Shown: positions 25,432 to 35,183, counted from the stretch's first letter. The stretch is 64,000 nucleotides of DNA from an uncultured Sphingomonadaceae bacterium (GCA_947496865.1 CANMEE010000003.1:62001-126000); one strand, 5' to 3'. The notes: generated by a model from the sequence alone, not told the origin. Translations and numbers: made by a program.

Positions 25432-26082
25432 TTAGTCTCCCCAAGGCGGTGGGGGGCTATCCACGGGTTTTGACAGATCAAACTCGACGCGGAAGAAACG
25501 ACCGCCGGCTGTTTCGGGGCGGCGCAGTTCATAAGCAAAGCGGGCATCTGGCTCGCCCGGTGGACTTATCTCGACAGCCCACGTGTTGGTGACGGACTGA
25601 TCAAGGCCGGTTGTTTTGAAAAGCGCTATGGATTCGTCATCCACAGGAAACTCTTGGCGCTCATTAGTGCCTTTTGCTGCTGTATCTCCGCCATAGTTGC
25701 TGACCTCGTCAAGCGAACCATCTTCATGGCGATGGCGGTGTTTGAGACGCAGACCGTCTTCGGTGCGGGTGATCATCCATGTCCGGGACCGGTTCCACGT
25801 GCCGTCGGCGTTGCTGATATGAAAAGGGATTTGAATCTGATTTTGATCGCAACTTGCGACATGCATGATCATCGGCTGGTCCATCATATCTGCATCCGCT
25901 TCTTGATCGGAAACCAGCTGGCCGGGATAAGCCTTGCCGCACAGAATGGAGAGACGTTCAAAATAGACATCCTGAGACGATGGATCGGGCGCCACGGGAG
26001 GCGCACTGGGCTCACAAGCTGTAAGGGTGATAGTCGAGAGTGCGGCGGAGACGGTCGCTGCAATTTTAAATGTCTGTTTCAT
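25432..26082 (-). CDS. Lipoprotein of unknown function
   Basis: 216 residues. The signal ends in lipobox LTAC (Cys23), then a Pro-rich linker. The mature domain has CGKAYPGQLVSD and later HVASCDQNQIQIPFHI, NRSRTWMITRTEDGLRLKHRHRHEDG, a pattern seen in conserved exported proteins of sphingomonads and Gammaproteobacteria without assigned function. Two cysteines (in CGKAYPG and SCDQ) could form a disulfide. It stands alone between convergent and divergent neighbours. Confidence 0.65.
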   Translation of the reverse strand: MKQTFKIAATVSAALSTITLTACEPSAPPVAPDPSSQDVYFERLSILCGKAYPGQLVSDQEADADMMDQPMIMHVASCDQNQIQIPFHISNADGTWNRSRTWMITRTEDGLRLKHRHRHEDGSLDEVSNYGGDTAAKGTNERQEFPVDDESIALFKTTGLDQSVTNTWAVEISPPGEPDARFAYELRRPETAGGRFFRVEFDLSKPVDSPPPPWGD

Positions 26083-26167
26083 AACATAAAGCGCTACACT
26101 TTTTTGGCAGTAAACGAAAGAGTTGCGATGGTGGCATTGCGAAACATATTCGGCTAATCGCTGGGCG

Positions 26168-26632
26168 ATGCCAAATGATATTCCGATAACTCCCCGTCTG
26201 TTGGGCCTGGCAGGATTGCTGCCACCGATTCTGCTGACTCTCGTCGCCCTGTTTGGACCGGTTGAGTGGCAATGGAGCGCACCGGCTGTTGCTTATGCTT
26301 ACGCGGCGCTGATCTTTAGTTTTCTCGGCGGAATATGGTGGGGACTGGCGGCTGCGCACAAGAACGCCCCGGGCTGGATTTATGTGGCGGCTATTTTGCC
26401 CAGTCTCATCGCTTTGGCGACCTATTTGCCCTGGATATTGGGCCTGTCATGGCCCGGACCGTCTATGCTGTTGCTCGGTCTGTGCCTGATGGGATCACCG
26501 CTGGTTGACCGGCAATTGGTTATCGCAGGGATAGAATCAGCATGGATGCTCCGGCTGCGGTGGATATTGTCGCTCAGTTTGGGTGTGTTGACGTTGACAA
26601 TGGCGGCAATTACGCTGGTTTCGACGCCTTAA
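26168..26632 (+). CDS. DUF3429 membrane protein
   Basis: 154 residues from ATG 26168 (the earlier GTG/ATG at 26123 adds a non-conserved leader). Five hydrophobic segments and the motif FSFLGGIWWGLAAA are characteristic of DUF3429. Function unknown in the family. It is single and followed by a 220-base region leading to the cold-shock gene. Confidence 0.8.
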   Translation: MPNDIPITPRLLGLAGLLPPILLTLVALFGPVEWQWSAPAVAYAYAALIFSFLGGIWWGLAAAHKNAPGWIYVAAILPSLIALATYLPWILGLSWPGPSMLLLGLCLMGSPLVDRQLVIAGIESAWMLRLRWILSLSLGVLTLTMAAITLVSTP

Positions 26633-26852
26633 AGCCTCGGATTGGCGTATCTCGACCGTCACACGGTTTGCTAAGTTGTAAATAGGCTGCTATGGGCCGC
26701 TGCAGCTAATAATCGCGTACGACGAAATTCTGGTTTCGCATCCTTTTGGATTGCATACTCTTTTTTCCTTTATCTCGACGTTGGCCAACCCGTTTGATCC
26801 AGGCAAATCCGTTTGGAGCAAGCATAATTATGTTATGAATAGGAATAAGAAT
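26633..26852 (+). other. Probable long 5' leader of the cold-shock gene
   Basis: 220 bases without a gene, T-rich from about 26740 to 26775. Cold-shock genes commonly have long structured leaders that control translation by temperature. No individual box was identified. Confidence 0.3.
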
Positions 26853-27059
26853 ATGCCTACAGGCACAGTAAAATTTTTCAACGCGGACAAAGGCTATGGC
26901 TTTATCGCTCCTGAAGATGGCGGCGATGACAGCTTCGTGCACATCACAGCTGTTCAGGCTGCTGGTATGCAGACTCTCGAAAAAGAGCAGCGTTTGTCAT
27001 ATGACGTTGAAACCGGCAACAATGGCAAAAAAGCAGCTGTAAACCTTCAGCAAGCTTAA
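26853..27059 (+). CDS. cspA: Cold-shock protein, CspA family
   Basis: 68 residues from ATG 26853 (MPTGTVKFFNADKGYGFI), the conserved N-terminus; upstream in-frame ATGs belong to the leader. RNP1 (KGYGFI) and RNP2 (SFVHI) are present, so it is a single-stranded nucleic-acid-binding OB-fold protein acting as an RNA chaperone. A strong terminator follows 21 bases after the stop. Confidence 0.95.
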   Translation: MPTGTVKFFNADKGYGFIAPEDGGDDSFVHITAVQAAGMQTLEKEQRLSYDVETGNNGKKAAVNLQQA

Positions 27060-27080
27060 GCCACTCGGTTAGAATTTTAG

Positions 27081-27119
27081 AAAGGGCGGCAGTGCGAAGG
27101 TACTTCCGCCCTTTTTTTG
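27081..27119 (+). terminator. Rho-independent terminator after the cold-shock gene
   Basis: AAAGGGCGG (27081-27089) pairs with CCGCCCTTT (from 27106), followed by a seven-T run. An inner GAAG/CTTC pair extends the hairpin. Confidence 0.88.
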
Positions 27120-27179
27120 TCTGTCCTACACGTCCGCTGATATGTATTGTCTTGGCCTGAACATCGCTGGGGCCTATTT

Positions 27180-28163
27180 ATGAAAACCACCTTTCGCATA
27201 TTATTGGCATTAGCCGTCCTATTGGTCGCGGCATTTTTCATATTTCGTACGCCGGATACCGATCGCAGCGAGATGATCGCTAAATATAGCAATGACGCTT
27301 CGCAATTTGTTGACGATGGCGTTGGCGGCCAAATTCATTATCGCGATGAGGGCAACAAAGACGGTCCGGCGATTCTCCTAATCCACGGTTCGAGCAGCAT
27401 ATTGCAGACTTGGGAGCCGGTGGTGGCTTTGTTGGGCGACAAATACCGTCTGATCTCACTTGACCTTTATGGCCATGGCCTGACCGGTCCGCAGGCAAAG
27501 GGCGACTATAGCGCGGACGCGAATATCGCTGCGGCGGTGAAAGTGCTCGATACGGTCGGTGTAGAGAAGGCTTATTGGGTCGGTAACAGCATGGGGGGCT
27601 GGCTGACGTGGCGAGCTGGGCTTGCTGTGCCAGAACGGACTTTGGGACTGGTTCTGATCGATTCGTCGGGCGCGCAGGTAGAGGAAAAGGTAAAGCCCTA
27701 TCTGGGCGCAAGGTTGGCGCAATCGTCCATCGGAAAAGCATTATTGCCCGAAATTACACCAAAGTTTCTCGTGCGATCTTCGCTGGAAGAAAATTTTGCA
27801 CAGCCAGAACGGCTGACCGATAAAATGGTAACAAGCTATTGGGAACTTTTGCGGTTTCCCGGTAACCGGCAGGCTACAATCGCCCGCGGTGCCACTGCGC
27901 GCGAACCGGAAAAATGGGCAGCGGTTGGCAATCTGAAAATGCCCGTGCTGCTGCTTTGGGGAGAACAGGATAAGGTGATTCCGCTATCTCACGCCAAGGC
28001 TTTTGAGACCGCGATACCGGGCGCGAAGCTAGTTACCTATAAGGATGCCGGGCACCTGCCGATGGAAGAAACACCAGATCAAGTGGCTCGGGATATCGGA
28101 ACGTGGATTAATGGCACCGAAGCGATGGCGGCACCAGAAGCAGAAACAGAAGGGGCGGGTTAG
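27180..28163 (+). CDS. Membrane-anchored alpha/beta hydrolase
   Basis: 327 residues from ATG 27180. An N-terminal hydrophobic segment (residues 6-22) is a membrane anchor or signal. The hydrolase core has the oxyanion motif LIHGSSS, the nucleophile GNSMGGW, the acid in [12 protein letters not shown] and the His in GHLPMEETP, a full triad. Relatives are esterases, epoxide hydrolases and meta-cleavage hydrolases. Substrate unknown. Its end overlaps the DUF962 gene end by four bases. Confidence 0.85.
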   Translation: MKTTFRILLALAVLLVAAFFIFRTPDTDRSEMIAKYSNDASQFVDDGVGGQIHYRDEGNKDGPAILLIHGSSSILQTWEPVVALLGDKYRLISLDLYGHGLTGPQAKGDYSADANIAAAVKVLDTVGVEKAYWVGNSMGGWLTWRAGLAVPERTLGLVLIDSSGAQVEEKVKPYLGARLAQSSIGKALLPEITPKFLVRSSLEENFAQPERLTDKMVTSYWELLRFPGNRQATIARGATAREPEKWAAVGNLKMPVLLLWGEQDKVIPLSHAKAFETAIPGAKLVTYKDAGHLPMEETPDQVARDIGTWINGTEAMAAPEAETEGAG

Positions 28164-28507
28164 GTCGTTTCCACACCCGCTTTTTGAAGTTCCGGTTTCA
28201 AACGCCCTGTCAACCACAGGCCCCACATTTTGAAATCGGCGAATAGGGACCACAGCGGATATGTAAAGGTAGCGGGACGGTTTTTCTCGACCCGCCAATG
28301 GGCTATCCAGGCGAAAAAATAGCCCGCCAGTGGCATCGCCAGTAACAGCATCCAGTTGGCCGTGAACAGAGAATAAAGCGCGATCAACACGACCAGACTG
28401 GTTCCGATATAATGCAGATTGCGGGTCGCCGGTTTGGCATGTTCCTGCAAATAAAATGGCCAGAATGTATCAAAACTTTGATGTTCTTTTGGTCTGTTGG
28501 CTGTCAT
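28160..28507 (-). CDS. DUF962/Mpo1-like membrane protein
   Basis: 115 residues. [27 protein letters not shown] and [14 protein letters not shown] are the DUF962 (Mpo1-like) signatures; yeast Mpo1 is an iron-dependent dioxygenase for 2-hydroxy fatty acids, a reaction of interest in a sphingolipid-making bacterium, though this activity is only inferred. Two hydrophobic hairpins lie in the middle. It shares strand with ung upstream of it. Confidence 0.8.
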   Translation of the reverse strand: MTANRPKEHQSFDTFWPFYLQEHAKPATRNLHYIGTSLVVLIALYSLFTANWMLLLAMPLAGYFFAWIAHWRVEKNRPATFTYPLWSLFADFKMWGLWLTGRLKPELQKAGVETT

Positions 28508-28545
28508 TAGCCCCGTCCTTCTTCCGCTTGCTTGCCGTTTATATA

Positions 28546-29250
28546 TCAGGTTGGCGGCAAAGACCAGTCAACCGGCGGCAGGCCATTCGCCGCGAGAAAG
28601 GCATTTGCCTTGCTGAAATGCTGGCATCCAAAAAAACCATGATAGGCCGACAGCGGGGAAGGGTGCGGCGCCTTGAGTACCAGATGCTTGCCGCCTTGCT
28701 CGATGCTTTGAACAAAACCCGCTTTCTTCTGCGCATAGCTGCCCCACAGCAGAAACACGACCGGCTCTTCTTTGGCCGCAATCAGGCGGACGATGGCGTC
28801 AGTAAACTGTTCCCATCCCTTGCCGCGATGGGAAGCCGCTTTTGCTTTCTCGACCGTCAAAACACTATTGAGCAGCAGCACGCCTTGGGTGGCCCAAGAT
28901 TCCAGAAAACCGTGCGAGGGCCGCGGCATCCCGATATCGCTTTCCAGTTCCTTATAAATATTCACCAGCGAAGGGGGCGGTCGGACCCCGGGTTGTACGC
29001 TGAAGCACAAGCCATGGGCTTGTCCGGGGCCATGATAAGGGTCCTGCCCCAAGATTACGACACGCACCCTGTCTAGAGGCGTCAGGTCAAGCGCGCGAAA
29101 ATATTCGCTGCCTTTGGGAAAGATGTGTTTGCCCGCTTCTTTTTGCTGGATCAGAAAGTTCCGCAATTTGGCCATGTAATCACTGGAAAATTCCGGCGTC
29201 AGCGGCGTCTTCCAGCTTTCATGTAACTTGATGCTATCGGTTTGGGTCAT
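28546..29250 (-). CDS. ung: Uracil-DNA glycosylase
   Basis: 234 residues from ATG 29250 ([13 protein letters not shown]); the longer 29298 start adds a non-conserved leader. The catalytic motif GQDPYHG with the general-base Asp is in [17 protein letters not shown], and the second motif HPSPLSA is present. It removes uracil from DNA in base-excision repair. Length is normal. It is likely co-transcribed with the DUF962 gene. Confidence 0.96.
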   Translation of the reverse strand: MTQTDSIKLHESWKTPLTPEFSSDYMAKLRNFLIQQKEAGKHIFPKGSEYFRALDLTPLDRVRVVILGQDPYHGPGQAHGLCFSVQPGVRPPPSLVNIYKELESDIGMPRPSHGFLESWATQGVLLLNSVLTVEKAKAASHRGKGWEQFTDAIVRLIAAKEEPVVFLLWGSYAQKKAGFVQSIEQGGKHLVLKAPHPSPLSAYHGFFGCQHFSKANAFLAANGLPPVDWSLPPT

Positions 29251-29380
29251 GCCTGACAAATAACACGATGCCCGCAATTGGCAATTAGGCAGCAACATCC
29301 CTTGCTAGTTGCGAGGGGGGACTTTACGATATTAACCAATAAAACAACATACTCCCCAAGATTTTATGAGAATGAAGATT

Positions 29381-30514
29381 ATGACTGAAGCAAACACTCC
29401 TGTAATTTCCGCCACTGGCCTGTTCACGCCCAGCGACAGCATCAGCAATGAAGAGCTGGTTTCCAGCTTTAACGCTTATGTCGACTTACATAATGCAGAA
29501 AATGCTGATGCTATCGCTGCCGGAGGCGTGGCTGAATTGCAGCATAGTTCGGTTGAATTTATCGAAAAGGCATCGGGCATCAAGTCGCGCTATGTGCTGT
29601 CGAAAGATCCGATTTTGAACCCGGAGACGATGTGCCCGCAATTGCCGGAACGTCCCAATGAAGAGATATCGATCCTCGCTGAAATCGGAGTAAAGGCTGC
29701 CAAGCAAGCGCTGGAACGAGCCGGACGGAAACCCGAAGATGTTGATGCGGTGCTCTGTGCTTGTTCCAATCTTCAGCGTGCCTATCCCGCGATCGCGGTT
29801 GAAATACAGGATGCGTTGGGCATCGGTGATGGCTTTGGTTTTGATATGAATGTCGCCTGTTCTTCTGCAACTTTCGGTATCCAGACAGCAGCGGACTATA
29901 TTCGTTCGGGTAGTGCCAAGTCGGTCTTGGTGATCAATCCGGAAATATGTTCAGGCCATCTGAACTGGCGCGATCGGGATAGCCATTTCATCTTTGGTGA
30001 TGTCGCGACGGCAATATTGGTCGAAGCAAAGGATATAGCCCCGGCGGCGCATTGGGAGATTATTGGGACGAAGCTCAAGACCCAATTCTCCAATAATATC
30101 CGCAATAATTTCGGCTTCCTCAATCGGACCAGCCCGGAAACGCGAGACGATGTGGACAAATTGTTTGTTCAGGAAGGTCGTAAGGTCTTCAAGGAAGTGG
30201 TTCCCATGGTCGCCCAGATGATTGTCGAACAGGCCGAGCGTTTGGGAATTGAGAACACTGATCTCAGACGGCTCTGGTTGCATCAGGCCAATGCTGGCAT
30301 GAACCGGTTAATAGCGCAGCGCGTGTTGGGCCATGAAGCCAATGATGATGAAAGCCCGACGGTATTGGATACATATGCCAATACTTCGTCTGCAGGATCC
30401 ATCATTGCCTTTCACAAACATAGCGCGGACCTGGCGGACGGGGATATTGGACTTATCTGCTCCTTTGGCGCAGGATATTCAGCAGGAACGGTTTTCATAA
30501 GAAAAGTCGCTTAA
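29381..30514 (+). CDS. Beta-ketoacyl-ACP synthase III-type enzyme
   Basis: 377 residues from ATG 29381 (two in-frame ATGs at 29366 and 29372 are also possible). The thiolase-fold triad is complete: Cys160 in NVACSSATF, His in WLHQANAGMN, and Asn in TYANTSSAGS. Such KAS III/FabH-like enzymes start or extend fatty-acyl or quinolone-type chains. The length and Pro-rich insertion (PETMCPQLPERP) differ from housekeeping FabH, so it is likely an accessory synthase. It leads a run of plus-strand genes with a GFA protein and two hydrolases. Confidence 0.85.
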   Translation: MTEANTPVISATGLFTPSDSISNEELVSSFNAYVDLHNAENADAIAAGGVAELQHSSVEFIEKASGIKSRYVLSKDPILNPETMCPQLPERPNEEISILAEIGVKAAKQALERAGRKPEDVDAVLCACSNLQRAYPAIAVEIQDALGIGDGFGFDMNVACSSATFGIQTAADYIRSGSAKSVLVINPEICSGHLNWRDRDSHFIFGDVATAILVEAKDIAPAAHWEIIGTKLKTQFSNNIRNNFGFLNRTSPETRDDVDKLFVQEGRKVFKEVVPMVAQMIVEQAERLGIENTDLRRLWLHQANAGMNRLIAQRVLGHEANDDESPTVLDTYANTSSAGSIIAFHKHSADLADGDIGLICSFGAGYSAGTVFIRKVA

Positions 30515-30527
30515 CAGGGGAAAAATA

Positions 30528-30932
30528 ATGACAATGACAGGACAATGCCTTTGCGGGTCAGTAAGCTATAGCGTCAGCGGAGAACCGCAAATGTCAGGTG
30601 TCTGTCACTGCAAAAATTGTCAGCGCCAGTCCGGTAGCGCCTATTCCGTATTATTCGGCATCGCGGATAACCAGCTCACCATCACCGGCGATTTGACGAC
30701 CTATCAAGACACGAGCGAAACGGGCAATGTTGTCGAGCGCCATTTCTGCGGAAAATGCGGTTCGCCGCTGCTGTCCACTTTGCCAACCCAACCGGGCATG
30801 ACCTTTGTCAAAGCCGGCACGTTGGATGATACCAGCCACCTGAACCCGCAGGTCCATTTCTGGACCAAGAGCGCTCAGGACTGGGTGACCATTGATCCTG
30901 CCGTGCCGCAAATAGAAGGCAATCCGGGTTAG
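30528..30932 (+). CDS. GFA-family zinc protein
   Basis: 134 residues, with AGGGG upstream. Zinc motifs are complete: GQCLCGSVSYS, GVCHCKNCQRQSG and HFCGKCGSPLLS. It starts 13 bases after the KAS III stop, suggesting an operon. As with the other GFA protein in this window, the reaction is unknown; family naming refers to a glutathione-formaldehyde adduct role that rarely applies. Confidence 0.9.
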   Translation: MTMTGQCLCGSVSYSVSGEPQMSGVCHCKNCQRQSGSAYSVLFGIADNQLTITGDLTTYQDTSETGNVVERHFCGKCGSPLLSTLPTQPGMTFVKAGTLDDTSHLNPQVHFWTKSAQDWVTIDPAVPQIEGNPG

Positions 30933-30941
30933 AGCCGCGCC

Positions 30942-31856
30942 ATGACCAGCATAAGAGCGCGGCTGCTTGCCAAGGCCCTTCCGCTTACCGGTTTAAAGGC
31001 GGTATTTTCTGACGCGGCCAAGCTGAGAGCGAGCATTGCCAAAGCACGAGCGAAGCCAGTTGCTGCGCCGGGTAAGCCGCTACGTCGCAAGTTTGACGTC
31101 ACCGAAACCATCAAAGACGGTCATCCGATATTTACCCTGTCACCCCAATCGGGAAGCGGTCGCCGTATTTTATATATTCATGGCGGTGCCTATGTTCTGG
31201 ATATGCAACCGGGATATTGGGGACTGTTGGGGGAAATGATTGATCGCACCGATGCCGCTGTGGTTGCGCCTTGCTATCCATTGACGCCAGAACATGACTG
31301 GCAGCAAAGCTATGACTGGATGATGCAGGTTTATGATGAACTGGTCGCAGAAGTCGGAGCAGATAATATCACCATCATGGGGGACAGTGCGGGCGCAGGT
31401 TTTGCGCTCGGCCTGACGCAGATATTGCGGGATCAGGGTAAAGCCATGCCGCATAAAATGGTCCTGTTGTCGCCATGGCTCGATGTCAGCATGACCGACC
31501 CGATGCAGCCTGGTTTGACGCGGAAAGACCGAATATTAGGAATAGATGGGCTGCGCGCAGCGGGTGAATGGTGGGCTGGAAAAACCACAAAGGTCGATAT
31601 GCCGCCGGTTAGCCCTCTGTTTGGAAGTTTTGAAAACCTGCCGCCTATGGCCGTTTTTACCGGAACCTTTGACCTGCTGTGGCCAGACGCCAGAAAGTTG
31701 AAGGAAAAGGCCGAAGCAGAAGGTCTCGCGTTGGACTATTTCGAGTTCCCTGCCATGCAACATGTATGGATGTTGTTTCCCATTCCAGAGGCCAAGAAAG
31801 CGCGTCAACAGATCGCTGCCTTCATCAATGCTGACCTAGAGGCTGGCACAAGGTGA
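30942..31856 (+). CDS. HSL-type alpha/beta hydrolase (first of tandem pair)
   Basis: 304 residues. The hormone-sensitive-lipase features HGGAYV (oxyanion), GDSAGAG (nucleophile), FTGTFDLLWPDA (acid) and QHVWMLFPI (His) are all present, so it is probably an active carboxylesterase in the cytoplasm. It overlaps the next gene by four bases (GTGA). The two are clear paralogues, so a tandem duplication is likely. Substrate unknown. Confidence 0.87.
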   Translation: MTSIRARLLAKALPLTGLKAVFSDAAKLRASIAKARAKPVAAPGKPLRRKFDVTETIKDGHPIFTLSPQSGSGRRILYIHGGAYVLDMQPGYWGLLGEMIDRTDAAVVAPCYPLTPEHDWQQSYDWMMQVYDELVAEVGADNITIMGDSAGAGFALGLTQILRDQGKAMPHKMVLLSPWLDVSMTDPMQPGLTRKDRILGIDGLRAAGEWWAGKTTKVDMPPVSPLFGSFENLPPMAVFTGTFDLLWPDARKLKEKAEAEGLALDYFEFPAMQHVWMLFPIPEAKKARQQIAAFINADLEAGTR

Positions 31857-32749
31857 TCAGCAAACGCGCGCGTTTCATCAATTTTATCCTGCGTCTGCTG
31901 AAGGTTCAGGAGCGTTTGGCGGATTATGATACCGGCATGAAGTTTCTGGCAAAGGACCGGAAAAACGGTCCAGCGCGCCCGGGGCGGTGGTTCAAAAAGC
32001 ATTGCGTGATTAGCGAAAGCCACATCGATGGTCATAAGGTCTATGAGATTGAGCGAGAGGCCGGCGCGAGCAAGCATCATATTTTCTATCTGCATGGCGG
32101 CGCTTATGCTTTTCAGATCGTGATCGTGCATTGGGCGATGATCAAGAGGTTGATCAAGGCTACCGGGGCAAGCGCTACTGTCCCGCTTTATCCGCTCGCG
32201 CCAGAACATGATTGGTCGCAAAGCTATCCGGTTGTCATGGCGGCTTACGATAGGGCCGTGGCCAAATATGGCGCTGAAAATATAACGATCATGGGCGATA
32301 GCGCTGGCGGCGGATATAGTCTTGGGCTCACGCAGATGTTGCGTGATCAGGGCAAGCCAATGCCGGGGAAGATCATTCTGCTATCCCCTTGGTTGGACGC
32401 GACAGCCAGTGACCCTTTGCAACAAGAGCTGGAAAAACATGACGTCCTGCTCTCGGTTGAGGGTGCTCGTACGGCTGGTCAATTTTGGGCCGGTGAAGGC
32501 AAAGATGCGGCCGCTTTTCCGGTCAGTCCACTGTTCGCTGATATCGACCGGCTGCCACCAGTCGCCATTTTTACGGGGAGTCACGACGTGCTTTATGCCG
32601 ATGCCCTTCGGCTGAAAAAGAAGGCTGATACGCAAGACATTGATATGGCCCTTCATGTCGGGGAGCAGATGCAGCATGTCTGGATGCTTCTTCCGATTAG
32701 AGAGGCAAAGCTTGCGCAGGCGCAGATCACGGCCTTCATCACGCGTTGA
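31853..32749 (+). CDS. HSL-type alpha/beta hydrolase (second of tandem pair)
   Basis: 298 residues from GTG 31853, which overlaps the previous stop. HGGAYA, GDSAGGGYSLGLTQMLRDQG, FTGSHDVLYADA and QMQHVWMLLPI give a complete HSL triad. The middle matches its neighbour closely (PLYPLAPEHDWSQSY against the first copy), while the N-terminal cap differs, suggesting different substrates. It ends seven bases before the convergent enoyl-CoA hydratase gene. Confidence 0.87.
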   Translation: MISKRARFINFILRLLKVQERLADYDTGMKFLAKDRKNGPARPGRWFKKHCVISESHIDGHKVYEIEREAGASKHHIFYLHGGAYAFQIVIVHWAMIKRLIKATGASATVPLYPLAPEHDWSQSYPVVMAAYDRAVAKYGAENITIMGDSAGGGYSLGLTQMLRDQGKPMPGKIILLSPWLDATASDPLQQELEKHDVLLSVEGARTAGQFWAGEGKDAAAFPVSPLFADIDRLPPVAIFTGSHDVLYADALRLKKKADTQDIDMALHVGEQMQHVWMLLPIREAKLAQAQITAFITR

Positions 32750-32756
32750 CTAAAGC

Positions 32757-33533
32757 TCAGCCTTTCAGGGTCCGACCGCGCTCGATAACCGCCAGCCTAC
32801 GCTGTTCCACGGACTCTGCGCTGACGCTATCGTTATAGGCATCGGTAACCTGTTTTTCAAAAGCCATCGCGTCTTTGAAATTGCGGTCATAACCTTCGAA
32901 GATCAGCTTTTTATAGGTCTTGATAAACTCTGGATCGATGGTTGCCATATCGGCGGCTAACGCTTGCGCAGCGGGCATGAGCGCATCGGGTTCATAGACA
33001 TGATTGACGAGGCCCCAGCTGCAGGCCTTGTTTGCATCTAGAAATTGTCCGGTGAAGCTCAGTTCACAGGCTCGGGACAAGCCAACGAAGCGGGAGAGTT
33101 TTTGGGATAGGCCCCAGCCCGGGATGACACCGACGCGCGCATGGGTATCGGCAAAGCGCGCATTGGTTGAAGCGATCCGTATGTCGCACGCCAGCGCCAG
33201 TTCAAAGCCGCCGGTAATGGCAACACCATTGATTGCGCCGATGACCGGTATGTCTAGTTTTTCCAATGCCCGACAAGGATTACTCGCTGGTTTCTGATCC
33301 GTTGCAGCGCCAAGGCCAGATGATCCCAGTTCTTTTAGATCGAGACCGGCGGTGAACGCCCGTTCACCCGCTCCCGTGACGATGACAGCCCGGACATCTG
33401 TATCTGTGGCGACGGCGGAGCAGGCATCGAAAAAATCGCTGCGTAGATCATGAGACAAGGCGTTCATAGCCTCTGGCCGGTTTAGCGTGATGGTGGCAAC
33501 TCCATCCCGTTTTTCAAGCAGAACCAGTGCCAT
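32757..33533 (-). CDS. Enoyl-CoA hydratase/isomerase
   Basis: 258 residues. The crotonase fold is clear: VTGAGERAFTAGLDLKE, then GAINGVAITGGFELALACD and ARFADTHARVGVIPGWG. The catalytic-loop residues for hydratase action are partly conserved, but the exact reaction is not determined. Its ATG overlaps the SDR stop by one base (TAATG), making it the last gene of a four-gene minus-strand unit. Likely fatty-acid oxidation. Confidence 0.87.
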   Translation of the reverse strand: MALVLLEKRDGVATITLNRPEAMNALSHDLRSDFFDACSAVATDTDVRAVIVTGAGERAFTAGLDLKELGSSGLGAATDQKPASNPCRALEKLDIPVIGAINGVAITGGFELALACDIRIASTNARFADTHARVGVIPGWGLSQKLSRFVGLSRACELSFTGQFLDANKACSWGLVNHVYEPDALMPAAQALAADMATIDPEFIKTYKKLIFEGYDRNFKDAMAFEKQVTDAYNDSVSAESVEQRRLAVIERGRTLKG

Positions 33534-34357
33534 TAATCGTCGTCTCCCAGTTCATATTTTTCGGCGATTTGCGCGCCCAATCCAGCGGTCATTTCGAACA
33601 GTTTCTCCGGATCGCTTTGGCGCAATTGCGCCAGCATCAACTCTGGACCTTCGGCAATAATCAGCTCTGGCACGTTGTTGGCGACCGCTTCAACTATTTG
33701 CCGCGCGCATTCGGCCGGTTCCATACCATTGTCGATAACAGTGTCGGACTTGTCGCGCTTTGTGCCATCTTTGGTAAGAGCGTTGCGGGATACGTCCGTG
33801 CGGATGGACCCGGGCAATATGTTGGTGACATGGATATTGTGCCGCGTCTGAGTTTCTGCACGCAGCGCATCCATATAGCCGATCAATCCATGTTTCGCGG
33901 CGCAATAAGCGGTGCGCAGGGGTACGCCGATGCGCCCGGCAACCGAGCTAATCCCGACAATATGACCGCCACCGGCGCTGATCATATGGGGTAGCAAAAG
34001 CTGGGTCAGCCATATCGGTGCGAGCAGATCCACATTCACAATCTGATGATGCACATTGGGATCCGTATCGAGTGCCAGGCTCCGCTGGCTGATTCCGGCA
34101 TTGTTGATCAGCACATCGACGCGGCCTTTCCATTGTTGCGCTTCGGCAATCTTGGCCGGAAGCACATCATAGTCGGTCGTTTCAAAGGGGAGCAGCAATG
34201 TGTCTGTCGCGATATCGGCGGCGACCGCTTCCAAGGCTTCAACCCGTCGCCCGGATAAAATTATATGCGCGCCCTGTGCTGCAAACGCCTTGGCTAATGC
34301 TTCGCCAATTCCTGATGAGGCGCCGGTGATCCAGACTATCTTATCGGTAAAGTCCAT
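33533..34357 (-). CDS. Short-chain dehydrogenase/reductase
   Basis: 274 residues. The cofactor motif TGASSGIGEAL lies at residues 11-21, NNAG in VLINNAGISQ, and the catalytic tyrosine region is RTAYCAAKHG after a Ser in GISSVAG. It oxidises or reduces an alcohol/ketone with NAD(P). The gene precedes the hydratase with one base overlap and follows the membrane-protein gene by three bases. Substrate unknown. Confidence 0.9.
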   Translation of the reverse strand: MDFTDKIVWITGASSGIGEALAKAFAAQGAHIILSGRRVEALEAVAADIATDTLLLPFETTDYDVLPAKIAEAQQWKGRVDVLINNAGISQRSLALDTDPNVHHQIVNVDLLAPIWLTQLLLPHMISAGGGHIVGISSVAGRIGVPLRTAYCAAKHGLIGYMDALRAETQTRHNIHVTNILPGSIRTDVSRNALTKDGTKRDKSDTVIDNGMEPAECARQIVEAVANNVPELIIAEGPELMLAQLRQSDPEKLFEMTAGLGAQIAEKYELGDDD

Positions 34358-34360
34358 TGC

Positions 34361-34759
34361 TCAGTTCCTTTGATTGTCTGTTGGTTCGGCCGCTTTCAGT
34401 TTTCGCCAGCCAATATAGCAGAGGGCCAGCATCACGATATTACCTAAAGCGTCAATCAACCCCATGGAGGTGAACACAGGGTCGTGAAAGGTGAAGTAAT
34501 AGTTGAAGCCAAAAAACGGCAACAGCGCGATGCCGTAAACCAGAAATGTTGTCGCCGTAAAACGAGCGAAAGCCGCGAACAGCCCGGCCAGCAGAGCTTG
34601 CGCGCCAAAGCAGGCCATCATGAACGGCAATATGCGTCCGCCGATGCGATATTCGGGCAGAAAGACAGTATCAATAACATGCTGCGGAAACAGGGCGGCC
34701 CATCCGCCCAATATGAAGAACACCAGCGCAATAAAATATTGGATGCGCCGTGCTGTCAT
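34361..34759 (-). CDS. Four-helix membrane protein of unknown function
   Basis: 132 residues with four hydrophobic segments (about 8-26, 45-63, 68-90 and 100-118) and a charged tail. No family was recognised; it resembles small DUF membrane proteins of sphingomonads. It lies between the DUF3297 and SDR genes on the minus strand, with a three-base gap to the SDR gene, so it belongs to that operon. Confidence 0.65.
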   Translation of the reverse strand: MTARRIQYFIALVFFILGGWAALFPQHVIDTVFLPEYRIGGRILPFMMACFGAQALLAGLFAAFARFTATTFLVYGIALLPFFGFNYYFTFHDPVFTSMGLIDALGNIVMLALCYIGWRKLKAAEPTDNQRN

Positions 34760-34776
34760 ATCATGCCCGATCGCTC

Positions 34777-35103
34777 TTAAGAGCTTTTCTTAATAGTAGG
34801 AGCATCGTCGCCGAGATCTTCAAACCAGGCCTCCACGTCGCCGTTCAGTTTGATCAGCAAGGGATTGCCTTTGCGGTCCATAGTCTTGCCAGCCTGAACT
34901 TTTACCCAGCCTTCCGATACGCAATATGCTTCCACATTATGCTTGCGATCGCCCCGAAAATTGATGCCGATGCCGCGTTCCAGCAACTCCCCACCGTAAT
35001 ATTTGCTCCGCGGATTGATGGCAAGCTGATCGGGCGGTGTGTCTGCGCCGGATTTGCTTTCTGCAGCAGCTTCTTTTTCCGGTTCATTTGGGGTGTCGGT
35101 CAT
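34777..35103 (-). CDS. DUF3297 protein
   Basis: 108 residues from ATG 35103 (ATG 35145 adds a non-conserved leader). AINPRSKYYGGELLERGIGI, NVEAYCVSEGWVKV and AGKTMDRKGNPLLIKLNG are characteristic of DUF3297, a conserved small protein of unknown function, common in sphingomonads. The head is rich in acidic residues. It is the first gene of the membrane-protein/SDR/hydratase group. Confidence 0.85.
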   Translation of the reverse strand: MTDTPNEPEKEAAAESKSGADTPPDQLAINPRSKYYGGELLERGIGINFRGDRKHNVEAYCVSEGWVKVQAGKTMDRKGNPLLIKLNGDVEAWFEDLGDDAPTIKKSS

Positions 35104-35183
35104 AATATCACTCTCTTCAAAAAGGGTTGCTGCGCTTTGCCACAAACCATCCGAAAATCAAGTGATAGCTATATTGGAAGCGG

